NCBI GenBank assembly: GCA_030424705.1
Contig: JAUHWJ010000139.1
Span: forward strand, 1 to 6,006
Source: Alphaproteobacteria bacterium
Lineage (GTDB): Bacteria; Pseudomonadota; Alphaproteobacteria; Rhodobacterales; Rhodobacteraceae
Direction of reading: 5' to 3'
Length of the DNA: 6,006 nucleotides
The notes below the pieces were generated by a model. That model was not told the DNA's origin, did not search any database, and saw nothing but the letters and a program-made list of their open reading frames with translations. The first letter of the stretch is position 1, and each line of letters begins with the position of its first letter. The position numbers and the translations under genes were made by a program. This document shows positions 1-6,006 of this stretch, in pieces.

Positions 1-1644
1 CAGCTCGGGCCGCCGGGCGGGCCGGTGGAGCCGGGCGGGTTCGATTTCCGGCGGGACGCCTGGTTCAAGTCGCTCGGCGCCGTCGGCTTCGCCCGCGGCG
101 CGCCCGTGGTGATCCCGGAGGAGGGGAGCCCGGGCGCGCTTCGCCGGCTCCGGCTTGCGTTGGCCGAGACGCGGGCGGCGCTCGCCGCAGGGCTCCGCGG
201 CGCCCTGCCGGGGGAGACCGGCGCCTTCGCCGCCGCCGTTATCGTGGGGGACCGGGCGGGCGTGGAGCGGGAGGCGACGCAGGCGCTGCGCGATTCAAAC
301 CTTGCGCATCTCCTCGCGATTTCGGGGCTGCATATGGGGATCGTCACCGGCCTCGTCTTCGGCGGCGCCCGGCTCGCCCTCGCCGCGATACCCTACGCCG
401 CGCGCCGATGGCGGACGAAGCAGGCGGCCGCCGTCGTCGCCCTCCTCGCGGCGACCGGTTATCTCCTGATATCGGGCGCGGCGGTGGCGACGCAGCGCGC
501 GTATGTCATGGCTCTCGTCGCGCTCGTCGCCATCCTCCTCGGCCGCCCGGCGATCACGCTTCGCGCCCTCGCGGTCGCCGCCATCGCGATCCTTGTGTTG
601 ACGCCGGAGGCGTTAACCCATGTCGGCTTCCAGATGTCCTTCGCGGCGACGGCGGCGATCATCGCCGGGTTCGACTGGCTGCGCGAGCGGGGCTGGAGCC
701 TCGGAGCGGCGGGCGGGGGAATCGGGCGGCGCGTGGGCGTCTATCTCCTCGCCCTCCTCGGCACGAGCCTCCTCGCCGGGCTCGCGACCGGCCCGTTCTC
801 CGCCTTTCACTTCAACCGCGTTGCGCATTACGGCCTGCTCGCCAACCTGCTCGCTGTTCCGGTCATGGGCTTCTGGGTGGCGCCCGCCGCGCTTTTCGCG
901 GCGGCGCTCGCGCCCTTCGGCCTAGAAGGCCCGGCGCTCTGGCTGATGGGAGAGGGGATCGACGCGATCATGCGCGTGGCCCGCCTCGTCGCCGGGCTGG
1001 AAGGCGCGACGAGCGGCGTGCCCGCCGCGCCGGGGATCGTGCTGACGCTGATTACCCTCGGCGGCCTCGGCCTGTGCCTCGGGCGCTCCCTGCTCCGGCC
1101 GGCGGGCGCCGCGGCGGCCGCGCTCGGGCTGGCGATCTGGGCGGCGGGCGACGCGCGGCCGGCGGTTCTCGTCGCGCCCGGGGGCGGTCTCCTCGGCGTA
1201 ATGGGCCCCGAAGGCCGCGCGCTCGACCATGCGAAGGCGGAATCCTACGCCGCGCGGATCTGGCTGGAGGCTGACGGGGACGGGGCGGACCAGCGCGCGG
1301 CGGCCGCCCGGCCCGGGATCGCGAGCGAAGGCGAGGCCCGCATCGCCGAACTGCCGGAAGGGTGGCGCGTCGTCCTCCTTCCGCGCGCAAAGCCCGCACC
1401 GGAAGCGTCAGCGCGGCTCTGCGCGCCGCGTACGATCCTCCTCTCCGCCGCGCCGCTCGGCCCGCCCGAGGGCGGCTGCCGCCTGATCGCAGGCGACGCG
1501 CTCGCGCGCCTCGGCGCGCTGGCCATAGACCTGGATCAGGGCGAGCCGCGCATCCGCTCGGCGGCGGAAGCGGCGGGGCGCCGCTTCTGGTCCCGAGCCG
1601 CGGATGGCGAGGCGGAGGAGCCGGCTTTCGGCGCAGGGAGCTAA
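1..1644 (+). CDS. comEC: ComEC/Rec2-family DNA internalisation channel protein (5' end outside window)
   Basis: Integral inner-membrane protein that, in the ComEC/Rec2 family, carries single-stranded transforming DNA into the cytoplasm. The reading frame is open from base 1 (547 visible residues). A GTG at 25 is only an internal valine, because the residues before it (QLGPPGGP) continue the proline/glycine-rich stretch that normally precedes the conserved PGGFDF..DAWF segment (visible residues 11-22). The family signature SNLAHLLAISGLHMG is at about 99-113, GFQMSFAATAA at about 209-219, and HFNRVAHYGLLANLLAVPV at about 270-288. Eight or so hydrophobic stretches between residues 104 and 383 form the Competence domain. 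The last ~160 residues are soluble and contain RIWLEADGD, but no HxHxDH metal-binding motif, so the metallo-beta-lactamase-like domain of Bacillus-type ComEC is absent. This shorter form is common in Alphaproteobacteria. The stop is TAA at 1642-1644, convergent with lexA. Whether the host is naturally competent cannot be told from here. The family call is firm; the function is inferred from the family. Confidence 0.93.
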   Translation, partial: QLGPPGGPVEPGGFDFRRDAWFKSLGAVGFARGAPVVIPEEGSPGALRRLRLALAETRAALAAGLRGALPGETGAFAAAVIVGDRAGVEREATQALRDSNLAHLLAISGLHMGIVTGLVFGGARLALAAIPYAARRWRTKQAAAVVALLAATGYLLISGAAVATQRAYVMALVALVAILLGRPAITLRALAVAAIAILVLTPEALTHVGFQMSFAATAAIIAGFDWLRERGWSLGAAGGGIGRRVGVYLLALLGTSLLAGLATGPFSAFHFNRVAHYGLLANLLAVPVMGFWVAPAALFAAALAPFGLEGPALWLMGEGIDAIMRVARLVAGLEGATSGVPAAPGIVLTLITLGGLGLCLGRSLLRPAGAAAAALGLAIWAAGDARPAVLVAPGGGLLGVMGPEGRALDHAKAESYAARIWLEADGDGADQRAAAARPGIASEGEARIAELPEGWRVVLLPRAKPAPEASARLCAPRTILLSAAPLGPPEGGCRLIAGDALARLGALAIDLDQGEPRIRSAAEAAGRRFWSRAADGEAEEPAFGAGS

Positions 1645-1727
1645 AGGCTTGGGCTGACGGCGCGGGCCGAGGTACACGATCGCTTGCGAGGCGACGGGCT
1701 GTGCACTCCGGCCGCGGCGGCAGGGCG

Positions 1728-1745
1728 GGCGCCTCGGAAGGCGCC
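1728..1745. terminator. GC-rich hairpin in the comEC-lexA convergent gap
   Basis: A perfect 7-bp stem GGCGCCT / AGGCGCC encloses the tetraloop CGGA, 83 bases past the comEC stop. No T-run follows on either strand, so it is not a classical intrinsic terminator. Its place between converging genes makes it a candidate for ending or protecting the 3' end of comEC or lexA transcripts. In DNA this GC-rich, such short palindromes also arise by chance. Confidence 0.35.
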
Positions 1746-1760
1746 GGGAGCGGCGCGGGC

Positions 1761-1776
1761 TTCGCGACGGCGCGAA
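1761..1776. terminator. Second hairpin in the comEC-lexA gap, nearer lexA
   Basis: A perfect 6-bp stem TTCGCG / CGCGAA encloses the tetraloop ACGG (+ strand reading). It lies 38 bases beyond the lexA stop codon in the lexA direction. On the minus strand it can be lengthened by a further GC/GC pair across a two-T bulge. No U-tract follows. It is a possible 3' structure for the lexA mRNA, weakly supported. The rest of the 170-bp gap (1645-1814) shows no credible gene. Confidence 0.35.
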
Positions 1777-1814
1777 AAGCAAACTCTGCGTGCGTAGGCC
1801 GGCCCGCCGCCGTT

Positions 1815-2498
1815 TCAGCAGGTGCGGATCAGGCCGACCATGCGCCCCTGGATCTTCACGCGCGCAGCGTCATAGCGCTGCGTCTCGTAGAGCGGGTTTT
1901 CTGCGATGAGCTCGACCGTCCGGCCCGCCCGGCGAAGCCGCTTCAGCGTCGCCTCCTGATCCTCGACGAGCGCCACCACGATGTCCCCGTCATCGGCGTG
2001 ATCCTGCCGCTTCACCACGACGATGTCGCCCTCGTGGATGCCCGCGCCGATCATCGAATCGCCCTTCACCTCCAGCGCGTAATGCTCCGCGCGCGGCGAG
2101 AGCATGGAGCGCGGCACGACCACATGATCGATCGTGTGCTGCAGCGCCTCGATCGGCGTCCCCGCCGCGATCCGCCCGATGAGCGGGACGGAGCCGGCGT
2201 CCGATTCCACCAGCGAGACGGGCTCCGGCCGCGGGCGGAAATCGTGCCGGATCACGTTCGCCGCTTGCGGCGCGCTCTCCATGCCGTCGGGCAGTCGCAG
2301 GATCTCGATCGCGCGTGCGCGGTGAGCGAGGCGGCGGATGAAGCCTCGCTCCTCCAGCGCCATGATGAGCCGGTGGATGCCCGACTTGGAGCGGAGGTTC
2401 AGCGCCTCCTTCATCTCGTCGAAGGAGGGCGAAACGCCGTCCGCCTGCGTCCGTGCATGAATGAACTTCAAGAGATCGAGCTGTTTCCGCGTCAGCAT
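1815..2498 (-). CDS. lexA: LexA, SOS-response transcriptional repressor and self-cleaving serine peptidase (EC 3.4.21.88)
   Basis: Represses DNA-damage genes and inactivates itself by cleavage when RecA filaments form on single-stranded DNA. Length is 227 aa, normal for alphaproteobacterial LexA. The N-terminal winged helix-turn-helix covers residues 1-65, beginning [13 protein letters not shown], with [11 protein letters not shown] (23-33) and the recognition-helix region [16 protein letters not shown] (37-52). A linker of about 40 residues follows. The S24-type peptidase domain has the Ala112-Gly113 cleavage site in [11 protein letters not shown], catalytic Ser148 in [10 protein letters not shown], and general-base Lys186 in QEATLKRL. 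All key residues are present, so the protein should be active. The ATG at 2498 is set by a strong Shine-Dalgarno and the canonical N-terminus. It lies 61 bases downstream of moeA on the same strand, with its own SOS-box promoter, which implies autoregulation. It converges on comEC. Confidence 0.98.
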   Translation of the reverse strand: MLTRKQLDLLKFIHARTQADGVSPSFDEMKEALNLRSKSGIHRLIMALEERGFIRRLAHRARAIEILRLPDGMESAPQAANVIRHDFRPRPEPVSLVESDAGSVPLIGRIAAGTPIEALQHTIDHVVVPRSMLSPRAEHYALEVKGDSMIGAGIHEGDIVVVKRQDHADDGDIVVALVEDQEATLKRLRRAGRTVELIAENPLYETQRYDAARVKIQGRMVGLIRTC

Positions 2499-2504
2499 CC
2501 GGCG

Positions 2505-2513
2505 CCTCCCCTC
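2505..2513 (-). promoter_or_regulatory. lexA ribosome binding site
   Basis: Minus-strand GAGGGGAGG sits six bases before the lexA ATG. It is the clearest Shine-Dalgarno among the genes here and supports 2498 as the true start. Confidence 0.8.
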
Positions 2514-2525
2514 AATGCCGATTTG

Positions 2526-2540
2526 GTTCTATAGATGTTC
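2526..2540 (-). promoter_or_regulatory. SOS box (LexA operator), alphaproteobacterial GTTC-N7-GTTC type
   Basis: The + strand reads GTTCTATAGATGTTC, a perfect direct repeat of GTTC with a 7-base spacer (minus strand GAACATCTATAGAAC). This is the operator established for alphaproteobacterial LexA and differs from the E. coli and Bacillus boxes. It lies 28-42 bases before the lexA ATG and covers the predicted -10 and part of the spacer, so bound LexA should block RNA polymerase and repress its own gene. Confidence 0.92.
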
Positions 2541-2554
2541 CTGTTTTGTGTCAA
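2526..2554 (-). promoter_or_regulatory. lexA promoter (sigma70-type -35/-10)
   Basis: On the minus strand a perfect TTGACA (2554-2549) is followed, after 17 bases, by TAGAAC (2531-2526), which matches TATAAT at four of six positions. An alternative -10, TATAGA, with a 15-base spacer overlaps it. The -35 begins five bases after the moeA stop, so the promoter lies entirely in the intergenic gap. That gap is markedly more AT-rich than the surroundings. Predicted transcription starts near 2519, giving a leader of about 20 bases. Confidence 0.75.
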
Positions 2555-2559
2555 GCGCC

Positions 2560-3756
2560 TCAGAGCCGGATCACGTCGATCTCCTCCCCCGCCGCCATCG
2601 CCCCCGCGCCGGGCGGGATCACCGCCAGCGCGTTCGCGGCGGCGAGGACGGAGAGGAGCGAACTGTCCTGGTTCGGGAAGGGAAAGACGACCGGGCCCCG
2701 CCCGTCCTCCTCCAGCCGCGCGCGCATGTAGTGCTCGCGCGGCCCGTTCGGCCCGAGCGCCTGCCCGAGCCGGGCGCGGAGCCGCGGCGGCGGCCCCGCC
2801 TCCAGCCCGAGGAGCGCATCCACAGCCGGGCGGAGGAGGATATGCCCGAGCACGAGGGCGGAGACGGGGTTGCCCGGCAGGCCGATCATCGGCTTTCCGC
2901 GCACCCGCCCGGCCATCAGCGGCTTTCCCGGCCGGATCGCGACCCGGTAGAAGGAGAGGGCGAGCCCCTCCTCCCCGAACACCTTCGCGACGAGGTCGTG
3001 GTCGCCGACCGAGGCGCCGCCGAGCGTGACGATCACGTCGGCCTCCGCCGCGCGGTCGAGCGCGGCGCGGAGCGCGGGCGCATTGTCCCGCGCGATCGGG
3101 TCGATCCGCGCGCGCGCGCCCGCCGCCTCCAGCATCGCGGCGAGGCCATAGGCGTTGGAGGAGACGATCTGGCTCGGCCCCGGCGCCTCGCCCGGCTCCA
3201 CAAGCTCGTCCCCCGTCGCCACGAGGGCGAAGAGCGGGCGGTGGGCGACTTCGAGGAAGGGCGCGTTCATCGAGGCGGCGAGCGCGATGTCGCCGGGGGA
3301 GAGGCGGCGCGGCGCCGGGATGCGCGCGCCGGCGCGGAAATCGCCGCCCGGGGGGCGGACATTGGCGCCCGCGCCCGGCGCCTCGCGCACGATCACGGCC
3401 TCGCCATCCCGGTCCGCGTCCTCCTGGATGAGGACGGCGTCGGCCCCTTCGGGCAGCGGCGCGCCGGTGAAGATGCGGATCGCCTCGCCCGGCCCGAGCG
3501 GCGCGGCGGCCGCGCCGCCCGCGGCGATCTCTCCCGTCACGCGGAGCCGCGCGCCCTCCCGCGCCTCCGCCGCCCGCACGGCGTAGCCGTCCATCGCCGA
3601 GGCGGCGAAGGGCGGCTGGTCCCGCCGAGCGACGACCGGCGCCGCCAGCACGCGCCCCGAAGCCTCCGCGAGCGGAACGCTCTCCGAACCGACCGGCGCG
3701 ATAAGCGCCAGCACACGGGCCAGGGCCTCGGCGGCCGAGAGCAGCGGCGCGCTCAT
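2560..3756 (-). CDS. moeA: Molybdopterin molybdenumtransferase MoeA (EC 2.10.1.1)
   Basis: Inserts molybdate into adenylylated molybdopterin with release of AMP, producing the basic molybdenum cofactor in the cytoplasm. Length is 398 aa, typical of the family. The MoeA N-terminal region (about residues 2-165) contains [13 protein letters not shown] (48-60), [14 protein letters not shown] (95-108) with Glu112 just after, and VRPPGGD (133-139). The central MoCF-biosynthesis domain (about 174-310) contains ATGDEL (180-185), SSNAY (199-203), [10 protein letters not shown] (245-254), RPGKPL (275-280) and GLPGNPVSA (292-300). The C-terminal beta-barrel (about 324-397) ends EEIDVIRL. The expected active-site motifs are intact. 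The ATG at 3756 overlaps the moaC stop (ATGA), with GAGG a few bases upstream, so translation is probably coupled to moaC. The partner MogA/MoaB-type adenylyltransferase and other moa genes are not in the window. Confidence 0.97.
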   Translation of the reverse strand: MSAPLLSAAEALARVLALIAPVGSESVPLAEASGRVLAAPVVARRDQPPFAASAMDGYAVRAAEAREGARLRVTGEIAAGGAAAAPLGPGEAIRIFTGAPLPEGADAVLIQEDADRDGEAVIVREAPGAGANVRPPGGDFRAGARIPAPRRLSPGDIALAASMNAPFLEVAHRPLFALVATGDELVEPGEAPGPSQIVSSNAYGLAAMLEAAGARARIDPIARDNAPALRAALDRAAEADVIVTLGGASVGDHDLVAKVFGEEGLALSFYRVAIRPGKPLMAGRVRGKPMIGLPGNPVSALVLGHILLRPAVDALLGLEAGPPPRLRARLGQALGPNGPREHYMRARLEEDGRGPVVFPFPNQDSSLLSVLAAANALAVIPPGAGAMAAGEEIDVIRL

Positions 3757-4232
3757 TCCGCCTCGAACCGGCCGGAGCGCCCGCCCTCCTTGTGAACGAG
3801 GCGGATATCGGTCAGCCGCATCGCCTTGTCCGCCGCCTTCAGCATGTCATAGACGGTGAGCGCGGCGACGGAGACGGCGGTGAGCGCCTCCATCTCCACG
3901 CCGGTCTTGCCCGTCACCTTCACCGTCGCCTCGATCTCGACCCGGCTCTCCGCCTCGTTCGCCGTCAGTTCGACGGAGACCTTGGAGAGCGCGAGCGGAT
4001 GGCAGAGCGGAATGAGATCCGCCGTCCGCTTCGCCGCCATGATCCCGGCGAGCCGGGCGACGGAGAGAACGTCCCCCTTCTTCGCCCGCCCCTCGACGAC
4101 GAGCGCCAGCGTCTCCGGCGCCATGACCACCGCCCCCCGCGCCGTCGCCGTGCGGGCGGTTACGTCCTTCTCCGAGACATCGACCATATGGGCGTCGCCC
4201 TTGGCGTCGAAATGGGTGAGGGGGGAGGTCAT
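3753..4232 (-). CDS. moaC: Cyclic pyranopterin monophosphate synthase MoaC (EC 4.6.1.17)
   Basis: Acts after the radical-SAM enzyme MoaA, converting 3',8-cyclo-7,8-dihydro-GTP to cyclic pyranopterin monophosphate, the first stable intermediate of molybdenum cofactor synthesis. Length is 159 aa, the usual size for this single-domain protein. Visible signatures are [19 protein letters not shown] (5-23), LIPLCHPL (73-80), [19 protein letters not shown] (108-126), YDMLKA (128-133) and KEGGRSG (148-154). Residues corresponding by motif to the E. coli catalytic set (K51, H77, E112, E114, D128, K131) are Lys52, His78, Glu113, Glu115, Asp129 and Lys132, all present. The ATG at 4232 overlaps the trpC stop and the TGA overlaps the moeA start, both as ATGA, so it sits in a tightly coupled run. 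moaA is not in the window. Confidence 0.98.
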   Translation of the reverse strand: MTSPLTHFDAKGDAHMVDVSEKDVTARTATARGAVVMAPETLALVVEGRAKKGDVLSVARLAGIMAAKRTADLIPLCHPLALSKVSVELTANEAESRVEIEATVKVTGKTGVEMEALTAVSVAALTVYDMLKAADKAMRLTDIRLVHKEGGRSGRFEAE

Positions 4233-5047
4233 GCGGCGGCGCCCTTCGCCAGCGGCTCCTTGAGCAGCGCCCGCGTCGCCGCCTCCACGTCCGCCTGGCG
4301 CATCAGGCTTTCGCCGATCAGGAAGCTCCTGGCGCCGCAGCGGGCGAGGCGGGCGAGGTCGGCGGGGGTGAAGAGGCCGCTTTCCGCGATCAGGAGCTTC
4401 TCCGGCGGCGCCAGCCGCGCGAGGCGTTCGGTCGTGCCGAGATCGGTCTCGAAAGTACGGAGGTTGCGGTTGTTCACCCCGAGGAGGGGGGAGCGCATCA
4501 CCTTCAACGCCCGCTCCGTCTCCGCCTCGTCATGCACCTCCACCAGCACGTCCATGCCGAGCGCGAAGGCCGCCGCCTCCAGCTCCGCCGCCAGACCGTC
4601 CTCCACCGCCGCCATGATGACGAGAATCGCATCGGCGCCGAGCGCGCGCGCCTCGGCGACTTGCCAGGGATCGTAGAGGAAATCCTTCCGGATGACGGGC
4701 AGCCCCGTCGCCGCCCGCGCCGCGACGAGGTATTCGTCCGCCCCCTGGAAGCTCGGCCCGTCCGTCAGCACCGAGAGGCAGGAAGCCCCCCCGGCCTCGT
4801 AGGCGCGCGCGAGCGCCGGCGGGTCGAAATCGGCGCGGATCAGGCCCTTGGAGGGGCTCGCCTTCTTGATTTCGGCGATGAGGCCGTAGCCCCCCGCCGC
4901 CTCGGCCCGCCGGAGCGCGGCGGCGAAGCCGCGGGGCGGCGGGGCGGCCTGCGCGGCGGCCTCGATCTCCGCGGCCGGGCGGGCGGCCTTGCGGGCGGCG
5001 ATCTCTTCGAGCTTGTAGGCGCGGATGCGCGCGAGGATGTCTGTCAT
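4229..5047 (-). CDS. trpC: Indole-3-glycerol phosphate synthase TrpC (EC 4.1.1.48)
   Basis: Closes the ring of 1-(2-carboxyphenylamino)-1-deoxyribulose 5-phosphate, with loss of CO2 and water, to give indole-3-glycerol phosphate in tryptophan synthesis. Length is 272 aa, a standalone enzyme and not the TrpC-TrpF fusion of enterics. The (beta/alpha)8 barrel shows [12 protein letters not shown] (57-68), [13 protein letters not shown] (118-130), [10 protein letters not shown] (167-176), GVNNRNL (190-196), LIAESG (219-224) and FLIGESLMR (242-250). Likely catalytic residues by motif are Glu59, Lys61, Lys121, Glu170, Asn192 and Glu222. The N-terminus [21 protein letters not shown] is the usual substrate-binding extension and supports the ATG at 5047, although only a poor Shine-Dalgarno precedes it. 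The stop overlaps the moaC start by ATGA. The upstream neighbour is a DUF2855 gene 47 bases away, not trpD. Confidence 0.98.
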   Translation of the reverse strand: MTDILARIRAYKLEEIAARKAARPAAEIEAAAQAAPPPRGFAAALRRAEAAGGYGLIAEIKKASPSKGLIRADFDPPALARAYEAGGASCLSVLTDGPSFQGADEYLVAARAATGLPVIRKDFLYDPWQVAEARALGADAILVIMAAVEDGLAAELEAAAFALGMDVLVEVHDEAETERALKVMRSPLLGVNNRNLRTFETDLGTTERLARLAPPEKLLIAESGLFTPADLARLARCGARSFLIGESLMRQADVEAATRALLKEPLAKGAAA

Positions 5048-5061
5048 GGCGCCGTTCTAGC

Positions 5062-5085
5062 CGCTTCGCCCCGGCGCGGGAAGCG
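5062..5085. repeat. Short inverted repeat in the DUF2855-trpC gap
   Basis: CGCTTC (5062-5067) and GAAGCG (5080-5085) form a 6-bp stem with a 12-base GC-rich loop. It fills much of the 47-bp gap between the DUF2855 stop and the trpC ATG. There is no T-run and no recognisable promoter or trp leader peptide. It could be a weak terminator or attenuating structure, or chance in GC-rich DNA. Confidence 0.25.
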
Positions 5086-5094
5086 CCGCCGCCC

Positions 5095-6006
5095 TCAGAG
5101 CGCCGCTGTCCAGACCTCGTCGGGCCGCGCCCGGCCCTCCAGCACCTCGCGCCAGGCGGCCTCCGTCTCCTCCGGCCCGTTCGCGTCGCGATAGCGGAGC
5201 CAGGCCTCGCTCTTCTCCGCCGCGTCGCGCCAGAAGGCGGTGGAGCGTCCCTCGAATACGCCTGGCCCCCATTCCTCCGTCCGCCGCGCGATATGGGCCG
5301 GGGCGAAGAACATGGCGGAGCGCTCCCGGATGAAATCCGGCCCCATCCCCGCCGCCTCGTAATGCGTGATCCCGACATTGGAAGTGAAGCGCATCGCATC
5401 CCCGAGATGCCGGTGCAGCCGCCCGATCACGGCGCCCGAGCCCGACATGTCGACGATCACGGTCGGAACCTGCGCCACCCGCTCCTCGATCTCACCATAG
5501 AGGATCACTTCGTCATAGAGCCCGAGCCCGCAGACGAAGCCCGCGTTCCGCTCGGAGGTGACGCCGACCCGCCGGAGCGGGCTCCCCGCCGCGATCAGCG
5601 CATATGCGAGGCCGATGGCCGTCTTCGACGAGGCGGAGGGAATCACGACCTGCTCAGCGCCATGGTTCCCGTGCGCCTCCAGCCAGTCCGCGAGGCAGAA
5701 GGAGGTCGCGTAGAGCGGCCAGAGCGCCATGCGCGCCCGGTCCGTCGCCCGGTCATATCCTTCCTCCGCGTCGAGCCGGAGATAGGAATTGTACACGGCG
5801 GGCAGCCCCGCCCGGTGCGCCGCCCCGTCGGTGAGCCGCGCGGGGCCGACCTTGCCGGGAACGAGCGTCAGGTGGCTCCCCATGGGCCAGTAGCCGTAGA
5901 GCCGCTCGCCCTCCCGCACTTCGGGATGCGCGCTCGCCTCCACCACGCCTACGCCCCAGACGGGGATGACCCCCCAGCCTTCCTCCGCCGGAAAGAACTT
6001 CCAGTA
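5095..6006 (-). CDS. DUF2855-family protein, function unknown (N-terminus outside window)
   Basis: The reading frame is open to the right edge, giving 303 visible residues; the missing part is probably some 50 residues. A GTG at 5946 is internal, because the 20 codons before it (YWKFFPAEEGWGVIPVWGVG) match the conserved FFPA..GWG..PVWG block of this family. Further visible signatures are EGERLYGYWPMGSHL (32-46), PLYATSFCLADWL (97-109), a nucleotide-binding-like strand-turn-helix VVIPSASSKTAIGLAYAL (120-137), GVTSERNAGFVCGLGLYDEVI (about 148-168) and VIVDMSGSGAVIGRLHRHLGD (about 183-203). The order (N-terminal GER.YGY barrel-like part, then a Rossmann-like part) suggests a distant medium-chain dehydrogenase/reductase, but I see no zinc ligand set and the substrate is unknown. 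There is no signal peptide or membrane segment in the visible part. It runs in the same direction as trpC, 47 bases upstream. The family call rests on recognition of motifs, without a search. Confidence 0.83.
   Translation of the reverse strand, partial: YWKFFPAEEGWGVIPVWGVGVVEASAHPEVREGERLYGYWPMGSHLTLVPGKVGPARLTDGAAHRAGLPAVYNSYLRLDAEEGYDRATDRARMALWPLYATSFCLADWLEAHGNHGAEQVVIPSASSKTAIGLAYALIAAGSPLRRVGVTSERNAGFVCGLGLYDEVILYGEIEERVAQVPTVIVDMSGSGAVIGRLHRHLGDAMRFTSNVGITHYEAAGMGPDFIRERSAMFFAPAHIARRTEEWGPGVFEGRSTAFWRDAAEKSEAWLRYRDANGPEETEAAWREVLEGRARPDEVWTAAL

Noticed and set aside
25..27. GTG as a possible comEC start
   Set aside because: The frame is open upstream to base 1 and the preceding residues continue the conserved ComEC proline/glycine stretch, so the true start is outside the window.
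408..1274. 288-codon + strand frame inside comEC
   Set aside because: It is in another frame of a clear membrane-protein gene and its translation is an Arg/Pro/Gly-rich mirror of the true frame with no motif.
1362..2534. 390-codon open frame on the + strand running through the comEC 3' end, the intergenic gap and antisense to lexA
   Set aside because: It crosses two certain genes in other frames, is rich in Arg/Ala/His/Pro as expected from out-of-frame GC-rich coding DNA, and shows no family motif. It is a by-product of high GC with few stop codons.
2461..3795. 444-codon open frame on the + strand antisense to moeA
   Set aside because: The composition is dominated by Arg, His and Gly, and no domain is recognisable. 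The opposite strand encodes MoeA with every expected motif.
3792..4676. 294-codon + strand frame antisense to moaC and trpC
   Set aside because: It is antisense to two confidently identified enzymes, has a low-complexity Ser/Arg/Ala composition and lacks a credible ribosome binding site.
5048..5094. trp attenuator or leader peptide in front of trpC
   Set aside because: The gap is only 47 bp, with no Trp-codon leader frame, no alternative stem set and no T-run. Only one 6-bp inverted repeat is visible.
5944..5946. GTG as a possible start of the DUF2855 gene
   Set aside because: Twenty in-frame codons before it, up to the window edge, encode the conserved family block containing FFPA and PVWG, so the start is outside the window.

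Overview
This is a very GC-rich window with strong G/C preference at third codon positions. It carries ordinary chromosomal housekeeping genes, and I see no mobile element, tRNA, rRNA or CRISPR. The organism is most likely an alphaproteobacterium, possibly Rhodobacterales or a relative. Two things support this: the gene order comEC / lexA / moeA / moaC / trpC is familiar from that class, and the site in front of lexA is a perfect alphaproteobacterial SOS box (GTTC-N7-GTTC) rather than the enterobacterial CTGT-N8-ACAG type.

Layout: on the + strand, positions 1-1644 hold the 3' part of a ComEC/Rec2 DNA-uptake channel gene whose start lies outside the window. A 170-bp convergent gap with two small perfect hairpins follows. 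Everything after that is on the minus strand, listed here in transcription order from the right edge: a DUF2855-family gene truncated at the window edge (6006 down to 5095), trpC (5047-4229), moaC (4232-3753), moeA (3756-2560) and lexA (2498-1815). trpC/moaC and moaC/moeA each overlap by an ATGA, so tryptophan and molybdenum cofactor genes look translationally coupled. The 61-bp moeA-lexA gap holds a compact lexA promoter: a TTGACA -35, a -10 that coincides with one half of the SOS box, and a strong Shine-Dalgarno sequence. lexA is therefore probably an autoregulated unit at the end of the trpC-moaC-moeA run.

Functions: TrpC makes indole-3-glycerol phosphate. MoaC and MoeA catalyse an early and the last general step of molybdopterin cofactor synthesis. 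LexA represses the DNA-damage regulon, and ComEC moves single-stranded DNA across the inner membrane. The DUF2855 protein has no assigned role, and it occupies the position next to trpC where trpD is often found in this class. I found no convincing new biological system. The items most worth checking are the DUF2855-trpC junction, the overlapping architecture of the lexA promoter, and the ComEC form without a metallo-beta-lactamase domain.
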